Position numbers and translations under genes: made by a program | From: Sphingomonas naasensis | GTDB taxonomy: Bacteria > Pseudomonadota > Alphaproteobacteria > Sphingomonadales > Sphingomonadaceae | Direction of reading: 5' to 3' | DNA: 64,000 nucleotides | NCBI RefSeq assembly: GCF_004792695.1 | Contig: NZ_SRXU01000003.1 | Span: 404,022-468,021 of the forward strand | The notes under the pieces: model-generated | The model's input: only the letters and a program-made list of their open reading frames with translations | Database searches by the model: none | What the model was told of the DNA's origin: nothing | Part shown: piece by piece, positions 8,355-15,353 of the stretch | How the letters are laid out: every line of letters starts with the position of its first letter | How positions within the stretch are numbered: position 1 is the first letter of the stretch

Positions 8355-9740
8355 ATGACAAGCAACGTGACCGACCTCGATTCGCCTGACCGTCTGACCG
8401 ATGCCCGCGCGGCGCTCGCCGAGGCGATGGCGCGCCACGAGCGCGGGGATCTCGAAGCCGCCGAAACGGGCTATCGCAAGGTGCTGGCGCAAGGGTATCG
8501 CGTGGCCGAGGTGCTGCCGTTGCTCGCGGGGCTGCTCGGGCGCCTCTCGCGCGCCGAGGATGCGCTCGCCGCGTGGGACCAGCTTCTCGCGATCGCTCCC
8601 GATCATGCCGTGGCGCTGCACGAAAAGGGGCTGACGCTGCACTGGCTCGGCCGCACCGCCGAGGCGATCACCACGCTCGAGCGCGCCTGCGCGATCGACC
8701 CCGACAATCCGATCGCGCTCGGCAATCTGGCCGTGGTCCTCGCCGATGCCGGGCGAAATCTCGACGCGATCCGCCATTTCCGCCGCGCGCTGGCGCTGCA
8801 GCCGGACAATCTGCACCTGCGCCATCAGGTGCGGCGGCTCGGCTCGGGCTCGGTGCCCTTCTGGCACATCCCGATGATGAACGACGTGCCGCGCAACGAC
8901 GCGTTCGAGGCCGCCATCAAGGCCGCGATCGGCGTCGCCGGCGCGCAGGCGCGCGTGCTCGATATCGGCGCGGGCAGCGGGTTGTTGTCGCTGATGGCCG
9001 CGCGCGCCGGGGCGCGCAAAGTGGTGGCGTGCGAGATGGAGCCGATGATCGCCGAGATGGCGCAGCAGATCGTCGCGCAGAATGGCTATGCCGATCAGGT
9101 CACGGTCCATGCGAAGCCCTCGACAGCGCTCGCCGTCGGCGCCGAGCTCGACGCGCCGGCCGATATCCTCGTCTCGGAAATCCTCTCGAGCGATCTGCTG
9201 ACCGAGAAGGTGCTCGATACGTTCGAGGACGCGCATCGCCGCCTGCTCGCGCCCGAGGCGATCGTGATCCCGCGCGCGGCGAGCGCGATGGGGTGCCTCG
9301 TCGCGAGCGAGAACCTTGCCGGCTACGCCTTTGTCGGCGACGTTTCGGGGTTCGATCTTTCCGCCTTCACGGCCTTCGCCCCGCAACGCCTGCCGATCCA
9401 CGGCACGATGACCGCATGGGAGCGGCTGTCGGACGATCTCGAGCTGGTGCGGCTCGATCTGACCCTGAAGAAGCACGACGCCACCCTCGCGCGGTTGCGG
9501 ATACCCGTCACCGCGAGCGGGCGTGCCATCGGCATCGTCCAGTGGATGCACATCGACCTGTGGGAAGGCGTGTCGTTCGACAATCATCCCGATCGCTACA
9601 CCGACGGGGGCTGGCTCCAGGTGCTCCACAGCTTTCCCGAGCCGATCGACGTGGCCGCGGGCGAGACGCTCGACATCGCCGTCGGGCATGATCGGATCAC
9701 GCTGATCCTCTTGCCGCTCGCAGAGGCGCCCGGGCAATAG
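8355..9740 (+). CDS. TPR-repeat protein with PRMT-like arginine methyltransferase domain
   Basis: A 461-residue protein. Residues about 15-160 are four tetratricopeptide-like helical pairs. Residues about 170-310 are a SAM-dependent methyltransferase, and the rest is a beta-rich barrel. Motif I is VLDIGAGSGLLSL (201-213), with the acidic residue of strand beta2 in ACEMEP. The segment SEILSSDLLTEK places two glutamates, E275 and E284, nine residues apart, exactly as in the double-E loop of protein arginine methyltransferases. Upstream MMNDVPRNDAF resembles the PRMT7/9 N-terminal helix, and QWMHIDLWEG (W397) sits where the THW loop would be. TPR followed by PRMT is the layout of eukaryotic PRMT9. 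The substrate is unknown, and it could instead be an L11-methyltransferase-like enzyme. The ribosome site GGAAGGG precedes the ATG. Confidence 0.8.
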   Translation: MTSNVTDLDSPDRLTDARAALAEAMARHERGDLEAAETGYRKVLAQGYRVAEVLPLLAGLLGRLSRAEDALAAWDQLLAIAPDHAVALHEKGLTLHWLGRTAEAITTLERACAIDPDNPIALGNLAVVLADAGRNLDAIRHFRRALALQPDNLHLRHQVRRLGSGSVPFWHIPMMNDVPRNDAFEAAIKAAIGVAGAQARVLDIGAGSGLLSLMAARAGARKVVACEMEPMIAEMAQQIVAQNGYADQVTVHAKPSTALAVGAELDAPADILVSEILSSDLLTEKVLDTFEDAHRRLLAPEAIVIPRAASAMGCLVASENLAGYAFVGDVSGFDLSAFTAFAPQRLPIHGTMTAWERLSDDLELVRLDLTLKKHDATLARLRIPVTASGRAIGIVQWMHIDLWEGVSFDNHPDRYTDGGWLQVLHSFPEPIDVAAGETLDIAVGHDRITLILLPLAEAPGQ

Positions 9741-9803
9741 CGATCCCTACGCGCACGCCCGGCACGGGATCGAACGCCGGTCCGGCCGCGCGCTTCGGCG
9801 CGA

Positions 9804-10511
9804 TCAGAGGTGCATGCCCTCGCTGTCGATCCGCAGATCCGATGCCCGCGCGCCGAGGACGAGCGCAAGGTTCGCCCGCGCCGAATCGCGCAGATTGCCG
9901 AGGATTTCGGGGTCCTGCGGCGTCTTCTTGAGCGAGAGCTGCGCCATCGCCATGAACATGCCGACCATCGCGGTCTGCTCGTAGAGCTTGCGCTTTTGCG
10001 CCGCCGGGACCTGCTGGAAGCCGCGATTCTGCAGCAGTGCCTGGCGCATCTGCGAAACCAGCTTGCGGAACGCCGCGTCCTCGATCTCGATGCCGTGCAG
10101 CACCATGTAGTTGCCGGCGAGATAGGCGGAGATGCCGTTGGCGACGTCGTTGTCCGGCAGCGCGAGCTTGCGCTGGAGCTTCTGGAACATGTCGAACGAT
10201 TGCAGATAGCTCGCCTTCATCCGCGCCCGGGCGTCCGGCGCGAAATGGGTGGCGAGCTCGGTGGCGTTGCTGTCGACCTGCGGGCGGCCTGCGACCACCG
10301 TCGTTGCCGCCGGGGCCGTCCTCGCGGTCGCGCGCGCGGCGCCGCTCGCGCTCGATTGCCCCGAAAACGGCACGGTGGTCCCGCCCGGGAACATCGGCAC
10401 CATGATCGTCGGGAAGAGCGGCGTCGTCGTCCCGACATATTGGGCCGCGGCGGGCGCCGCGAAGCCCGCGATACCGAGCATTGCCGCCGCGAACATCGAA
10501 AACCGCCGCAT
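9804..10511 (-). CDS. Secreted protein of unknown function (possibly DUF6683-type)
   Basis: A 235-residue protein with a strong signal peptide (residues 1-23, cleavage after APAAAQ). A Pro/Thr/Ala-rich linker (about 24-80) follows, then a helical domain (about 85-225) with YLQSFDMFQKLQRKL and GNYMVLHGIEIEDAAF segments. No catalytic motif or membrane segment is apparent. The layout resembles the DUF6683 family, but this is from memory of the family pattern and is not secure. Copy A of the 197-bp intergenic element lies about 115 bp upstream and in the same orientation, so it may contribute the promoter or leader. Confidence 0.65.
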   Translation of the reverse strand: MRRFSMFAAAMLGIAGFAAPAAAQYVGTTTPLFPTIMVPMFPGGTTVPFSGQSSASGAARATARTAPAATTVVAGRPQVDSNATELATHFAPDARARMKASYLQSFDMFQKLQRKLALPDNDVANGISAYLAGNYMVLHGIEIEDAAFRKLVSQMRQALLQNRGFQQVPAAQKRKLYEQTAMVGMFMAMAQLSLKKTPQDPEILGNLRDSARANLALVLGARASDLRIDSEGMHL

Positions 10512-10627
10512 GGGGAGCCCCCTTCCCGAGATCGGTGCGATCTATCCGCGCGGCCGGCGGCCGGGCAAGCGCGCGGCGGGCGCGCGGGCGGCGCGGTGCG
10601 ATGAGCGCTGCAGGATTCGAGGCGGAT

Positions 10628-10824
10628 CTTGCAATGTAGGGTTTGGCATGATGGGCTGGCCACCGGCCCCGCTCCGCCGCGCCCCGCTCTTTGAACCCCG
10701 TCGATTGTCCTACAGGTTTGCGCAACAAAATGTCGCCGGCGCGCAACGGGAGAGTCGTTCTATCGCGACATATGCGACTCTAGCCGCCCGATTTCCTACG
10801 CGACTCGCGCGCGCCTTTCCTACG
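10628..10824 (-). repeat. 197-bp intergenic element, copy A
   Basis: This stretch, read on the minus strand, matches 49214-49410 on the plus strand over its whole 197-base length. The best-kept blocks are CTAGAGTCGCA, TAGAACGACTCT followed by CCGTTGCGCG, TTGTTGCG, CAAAGAGCG and CCTACATTGCAAG. A hairpin with 7-bp stem AGAGTCG/CGACTCT and a 17-base loop lies at 10751-10781. There are four TGTAGGAA-like motifs (three direct, one inverted at the far end) and three GANTC sites. No coding frame is shared. It lies upstream of, and points toward, the secreted protein gene at 10511. Function is unknown: a small RNA, a promoter array or a dispersed repeat are all possible. Confidence 0.85.
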
Positions 10825-10828
10825 CCGC

Positions 10829-10860
10829 AAATCGGGCGGCCGGCCTGCGCCGGCCGCCCG
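10829..10860 (-). terminator. Rho-independent-like terminator of the TonB receptor gene
   Basis: An 11-bp perfect inverted repeat (CGGGCGGCCGG and its complement, loop of about 6) lies 12 bp beyond the stop of the receptor gene. On the minus strand it is followed by ATTTG, a short and weak U-tract. It separates the receptor transcript from copy A of the 197-bp element. Confidence 0.7.
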
Positions 10861-10871
10861 AGGTGGGGGAA

Positions 10872-13800
10872 CTAGAAGCGGCCGCGAATACCCACGAGCA
10901 CCTGACGTCCCGGGTTGTACTGGTTGAACGTCGCATTCTCGAACTGGAAGTAGCTGCTCTGCGCCTGCTTGGTGATGTTGATCACGTTGAGCACCAGCGA
11001 CGGCAGATATTTGTTGTCGAACAGCTTGCCGAGATCGAGGCTCCCCGAGAAATCGAGCTGCGAATAGTCGCGCCCGAAGATCGCCGCCGCCGGGATGCCG
11101 TTCTGGTTGGGGTTGGATCCCTGCGAGCCTTCGTTGAAGGTGTAGGTCAGCCGCGCCGAGAGGCCGTTGCCTTCATAATAGCCGGTCAGCGTATAGGTGG
11201 TCGGCGCGACGCCGATCGCCACTGCCGGCGCGCCGGTGCCCTCGCCCTTCTGGTCGATCAGGGTCAAATTGCCCTGGAAGCCGAAGCCGCGGATCCCCGC
11301 CCAGCTGGTCAGGAAGTCGAGCGGCTGGGTGATCTGGAACTCGAGGCCGTTGACCTTGAGCTTGCCGTCCGAATTGACCTGCTGCTGGAGTACGATGTTG
11401 ACGTCCTGCGGCGCCTGGCCGGGCAGCGCGCGGGCGAGCAATGCCCCCTGCTGGGCCTGGGTCAGCGAGTCGAAAGTGATCCCGTACGGCGAGAGGAACG
11501 AGAAGGGCACGGTGCGGGTGCCGTTCACCGTGAAGCCGGTGATCGACTTGCGGAACGCCGCGACGGCGATCACGCCCTCGCCGCCGGTATAATATTCGAA
11601 GCCGAGGTCGATATTGGTCGAGACGTAGGGATCGAGCTCGGGGTTGCCGACGGTGCCGATGTCGGCCGAGGGCTGGACGAAGCTCGCGCCCGGCAGCAGC
11701 GCGTTGGGATCGGGCCGGGTCATCGTCTTCGAGAAGGACGCGCGCGCCACGGCCTTGCCGGCGAAGTCGAAGGCGAGGCTCGCCGAGGGCAGGAAGTTCG
11801 AATAGAGCGTCCGCGTCTTCGGGAAGGTGATGATGTTCGGGTAGCGGCCGCCATCGGCGATCTGCGCGCCGCCCGGCAGCGTGTTGCGCGGATCGGGAAC
11901 GCTGACGCGACCGCCGATGATCTGCTCGGTACGGACATAGCGCAACCCGGCGTTGAGCCGCAGCGTGTTGTCGCCCACATCGATCACGCCATTGGCCTCG
12001 GCGAAGGTGCCGGTCACCTTCTCCTGGACGAGGCCGCCATTGGCGCCGCTGCTGCCCGAGCCGACTTCGGTCGCGTTGGCGAGCAGCGCATCATAGCCGG
12101 TCGCCTGGCGGAACTTGTCCCAGTCGACGGTGATGAAGCCGTTGCTGCCCGGCAGCAGATAGCCCGGCACCGCTGCGGTCGGGACGATCGAGCCGGCATA
12201 GGTGATCGGCGCGCCGCCGGTGGTGTAGTTGGTGCCATAGCCGGGAAAGGTCGGGAAGCCGGCCGGCGGGGTGGCGCCGGGCTGGCTCAGGCCGGTGCAC
12301 GGCGTGGTGCCGGTGTTGGGTGCCGGCAGGGTGACGCTCGGCGCGTTGCCGCAGATCGCGTTCTGCCACGGGTTGGTGTTGTCGAACGGCGTGATCCGCC
12401 GCATCGTGTCGTCATAGGCGGCGCCGACCCGCACGCTGAAGCGCGCCGCGTCGCCGAACAACAGGCTGCCGCGGACGCCCTTGGTCTCGGTGTCGCGATC
12501 CTCGCCGTTCAGATTGACGCGGCCGCCGCCGGCCCAGCCGAAGCTCGCCGGGTTGTTGAGGTCGATGTTCGAGGTGATCTGCGGAATGCCGCCGTCATTG
12601 ACATAGGTGGCGGTGACGCCGCTGCTCGGCGGCGTGATCACCAGCACCGTCGGGCTCTCGCGGTGGAAGTTGCTCTTGGTGTAATTGGCCTGAAGGTCGC
12701 CCTTGATGAAGTCGTTGACGACGAACTCGACGCCCGGATTGACGCCCCAATATTCCTGGGTGTCGTGATAGGGGCGATATTCGAGGAAGAACTGGGCGTT
12801 GGCATAGGTGCCGCCGGTCACCACGCAGCCCGCGGTACAATCGCTGCGGTCATAGGTGGTGTTGAGCGGGATCGCGGCGCCATTGCGGCCGACCCAGTTC
12901 ATCGAGGTGCGGGTGAACTCGGTCTCGCGCCGGCTGTACATGCCGTCGATGTAGAAATGCAGCGCGTCGCTCGGCCGCCATTCGGCCGAGGCGAGGAAGC
13001 TCTTGCGGTCGCGATAGCCGACCTCGGTGCGCGGACGGCCGAGACGCGGGATCAGGCCATTGTCGATCTGGTCGATCGTCGCGCCGGGGTTGCGCGCGAG
13101 CAGAAAGGCCTGGTCGATCGTCGTGCCGGCGATCAGTCCGTTGCCGGCATTGGCGGGCACCGTCGCCGGGATGGTGAAGTTGCCGCCGCCGGTCGCGTTG
13201 GCACCGGTCGGGCGCTGCGCCGCGCTGAGATTGGGGTTGGTCCAGCCGATCGTCTCGAAACCGTCGATATGGAACTCGTTGCGCGCGAGCGAGGCACCGG
13301 CGAGGATGCCGAAATCGCCGAAGGTCGCGCTGGCGAGGACGTGGCCGCGATAGCCCCATTTGCCCGACGAGCTCACCTTCGAGCCCTGCAACCCGTAACT
13401 GAGATAGGGCTTGGGATTGTCGAACGGCCGCGCCGAGCGAAGATTGACCGTGCCGGCGGCGCCGCCCTCGACCTGGCTCGCGACCGGCGATTTGCTGACG
13501 GTCAGCTGGGTGAACAGCTCGGTGGGCAGCAGATCGAGATCGACTTCGCGGTTGGTGCTCTGCGCGTCGAAGCGCACCGACGCCACCGCGACCGGCGCCC
13601 CGTTGAGCAGCACGCGGGTGAAGTTGGTGCCGAGACCGCGGATCGCGACGTTCGATCCCTCGCCGGTCACTTCGCGCTGGATGGTGACGCCGGGGATGCG
13701 GTTCACCGATTCGGCGATGTTGGTGTCGGGGAACTTGCCGATGTCTTCGGCGAAGATCGTGTCGGTGAAGCCGATCGAATTGCGCTTGGCGTTGGTCTGG

Positions 13801-14015
13801 CTCTCGAGCGACGCGCGATAGCCGCTGACGACGATCTCCTGCTCGTCGGCCGGCGCCTCGGCCGGGGCCTGCGCGGTCTGCTCCTGCGGCGCGTCGGCGG
13901 CGACGCCCGCGGCGGCCCCCGAAGTCTGCGCCAGCGCCGGCGCGGCGGTGATGGCAAGCAGCGACGCCGAGAGCAGGGCTCCGCGGCGCACGAGGTTGTA
14001 ATTGGTCCCGAGCAT
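10872..14015 (-). CDS. TonB-dependent receptor (LacI-adjacent)
   Basis: A 1047-residue outer-membrane receptor. The signal peptide ends at about residue 29 (PALAQ). A TonB-box-like EIVVSGYRAS follows a Pro/Ala/Glu-rich linker, then the plug domain (IFAEDIGKFPDTNIAESVNR, later NVAIRGLGTNFTRVLLNG) and a long beta-barrel ending in the expected terminal aromatic (GIRGRF). The start at 14015 is set by a GGAGAGGAG ribosome site; the frame remains open far upstream but those residues are not receptor-like. It is divergent from a LacI regulator, with a LacI-type palindrome between them, so it is probably repressed by that regulator. Its length and position suggest import of oligosaccharides; the exact ligand is unknown. 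Confidence 0.92.
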   Translation of the reverse strand: MLGTNYNLVRRGALLSASLLAITAAPALAQTSGAAAGVAADAPQEQTAQAPAEAPADEQEIVVSGYRASLESQTNAKRNSIGFTDTIFAEDIGKFPDTNIAESVNRIPGVTIQREVTGEGSNVAIRGLGTNFTRVLLNGAPVAVASVRFDAQSTNREVDLDLLPTELFTQLTVSKSPVASQVEGGAAGTVNLRSARPFDNPKPYLSYGLQGSKVSSSGKWGYRGHVLASATFGDFGILAGASLARNEFHIDGFETIGWTNPNLSAAQRPTGANATGGGNFTIPATVPANAGNGLIAGTTIDQAFLLARNPGATIDQIDNGLIPRLGRPRTEVGYRDRKSFLASAEWRPSDALHFYIDGMYSRRETEFTRTSMNWVGRNGAAIPLNTTYDRSDCTAGCVVTGGTYANAQFFLEYRPYHDTQEYWGVNPGVEFVVNDFIKGDLQANYTKSNFHRESPTVLVITPPSSGVTATYVNDGGIPQITSNIDLNNPASFGWAGGGRVNLNGEDRDTETKGVRGSLLFGDAARFSVRVGAAYDDTMRRITPFDNTNPWQNAICGNAPSVTLPAPNTGTTPCTGLSQPGATPPAGFPTFPGYGTNYTTGGAPITYAGSIVPTAAVPGYLLPGSNGFITVDWDKFRQATGYDALLANATEVGSGSSGANGGLVQEKVTGTFAEANGVIDVGDNTLRLNAGLRYVRTEQIIGGRVSVPDPRNTLPGGAQIADGGRYPNIITFPKTRTLYSNFLPSASLAFDFAGKAVARASFSKTMTRPDPNALLPGASFVQPSADIGTVGNPELDPYVSTNIDLGFEYYTGGEGVIAVAAFRKSITGFTVNGTRTVPFSFLSPYGITFDSLTQAQQGALLARALPGQAPQDVNIVLQQQVNSDGKLKVNGLEFQITQPLDFLTSWAGIRGFGFQGNLTLIDQKGEGTGAPAVAIGVAPTTYTLTGYYEGNGLSARLTYTFNEGSQGSNPNQNGIPAAAIFGRDYSQLDFSGSLDLGKLFDNKYLPSLVLNVINITKQAQSSYFQFENATFNQYNPGRQVLVGIRGRF

Positions 14016-14063
14016 AAGCTTCTCCTCTCCCGTAGCCCCGCGCATCTGGGCGCGGTAGCCGCC

Positions 14064-14091
14064 GATGTTAGCGGTCACATCGTTTTTGTAT
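14064..14091 (-). promoter_or_regulatory. LacI-type operator overlapping the TonB receptor promoter
   Basis: Positions 14064-14081 read GATGTTAGCGGTCACATC. This is an 18-bp imperfect palindrome with the central CG and the TGTnA...TnACA arms typical of LacI-family operators (7 of 9 positions match). On the minus strand, a TACAAA -10-like hexamer (complement of 14086-14091) lies just before it, so bound repressor would cover the transcription start of the receptor gene. The palindrome also lies about 140 bp ahead of the lacI-type gene, which allows autoregulation. Confidence 0.65.
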
Positions 14092-14222
14092 GAGTTAAGC
14101 AGCCCGCCGTCAATTCTCGTCGATCGCCGCCGCCGTCGGTTCGTTGAACCGCGCATCGAAACCGGTGCCGCCCACGCGCTCCGCCTTGCGGTGCAGCGCC
14201 CGCGCCGACAATATCGCCACCG

Positions 14223-15299
14223 ATGAACCGCCCCACCAAACCGCTCGCGGCCGGGCCGCCGACGATCTCGAGCGTCGCCGCGTTGGCGGGCGTGTCGATC
14301 GCCACGGTCTCGCGCTGCCTCAACCACTCTGCCCGGGTGCAGCCGGACACGCGCGCGCGGGTGCAGGATGCTGTCAAGCAGCTCGGCTATTCGCCAAACG
14401 GGCTGGCGCAGAGCTTCCGGCGGGGGCGCACGAACATCGTCATGGTGGTCATGCCGCATGCCGGCTGCCCGTTTCTCGGCGACGTGCTGGCCGGCGTCCG
14501 CGAGGGCATTGCCGGCCGCTATTCGATCGTCATCGCCGAGGCCAATCTCGCCGAAGGGTCCTATGAGCAGGTCGGCGCGATGCTGGTGTCGCGCCAGGTC
14601 GACGGACTGGTGCTGCTCGCCACGCGGCCACCATTCGGCACCGGCCTCGAAGATCTGGCGCGGGCGCGGCACCTGCCGATCGTGATCGGATGCGAGTCGG
14701 TCAGCGACGAGCTCGCCGCGCTGCCATCGGTGCAGATCGACAATTTCGCCGCGGCGCATGAGGCGACACGTCATTTGATCGATCTCGGCCACCGGCGCAT
14801 CGCGTTCGTGGGCGGCCCGCTGGACAAGCTCGTGACGCGCGACCGCGAACGCGGTTATCGCGCGGCGATGGCCGAATCCGGCCTGTCTGTGCCCGAAGCC
14901 TATGTTCAGGCGGTGCCGCTTTCCACCGTCGGCGGCGCCACCGCAGCGGCGCGGCTGCTCGAAGCCGGACCAAGGCCGAGCGCCACCTTTTGCGGCAATG
15001 ACGAGATGGCGCTCGGGGCGATGGATGCCTATCGGCGCGCGGGGCTACGCATCCCCGAGGACATGTCGGTGATGGGGTTCGACGATATCCGCTACGCCGC
15101 GATTGCCTCGCCTCCCCTGTCGACCGTGGCCCAGCCGGCGCATGCGATCGGCCGGCGGGTCGCCGCGCGCATCATCGAAGAGATCGAGGGCGGCGCACCG
15201 TCCGGCCCGGCCGGGGACGTGTTGCCCTATCGGCTGATGATCCGACAATCGACGGGACCGTGCCAACCGCCCCGATCGGCGACGGGCGATACGCCATAA
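14223..15299 (+). CDS. LacI-family transcriptional regulator
   Basis: A 358-residue LacI/GalR-family regulator. The N-terminal DNA-binding domain (residues about 10-60) contains TISSVAALAGVSIATVSRCL and the hinge helix YSPNGLAQSFR. The periplasmic-binding-like sugar domain (about 65-345) contains DGLVLLATRP, HLIDLGHRRIAFVGG, FCGNDEMALGAMDA and the usual PLSTVAQP segment. The ATG at 14223 agrees with the family start. The divergent TonB receptor and the palindrome at 14064-14081 make this receptor its likely target. It is the only LacI-type regulator in the pectin region, so it may also act on other promoters there, but their ACCGGT-centred sites differ from its own operator. Confidence 0.93.
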   Translation: MNRPTKPLAAGPPTISSVAALAGVSIATVSRCLNHSARVQPDTRARVQDAVKQLGYSPNGLAQSFRRGRTNIVMVVMPHAGCPFLGDVLAGVREGIAGRYSIVIAEANLAEGSYEQVGAMLVSRQVDGLVLLATRPPFGTGLEDLARARHLPIVIGCESVSDELAALPSVQIDNFAAAHEATRHLIDLGHRRIAFVGGPLDKLVTRDRERGYRAAMAESGLSVPEAYVQAVPLSTVGGATAAARLLEAGPRPSATFCGNDEMALGAMDAYRRAGLRIPEDMSVMGFDDIRYAAIASPPLSTVAQPAHAIGRRVAARIIEEIEGGAPSGPAGDVLPYRLMIRQSTGPCQPPRSATGDTP

Positions 15300-15331
15300 A
15301 AAGGGACCCGGCTCCATCGGAACCGGATCCC
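15298..15331 (-). terminator. Rho-independent terminator between convergent genes
   Basis: GGGACCCGG (15303-15311) pairs with CCGGATCCC (15323-15331), leaving one mismatch. On the minus strand the hairpin is followed by TTTTT (complement of 15298-15302). It terminates the TonB receptor gene at 15354 and overlaps the last bases of the lacI-type gene coming the other way. Confidence 0.8.
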
Positions 15332-15353
15332 AGGTTCGGAGGGGGCCCCGATC

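Noticed and set aside
10863..14093. A 1076-codon plus-strand frame opposite the TonB receptor gene
   Set aside because: Same kind of antisense artefact; no ribosome site and no domain, and it begins inside the receptor's stop region.
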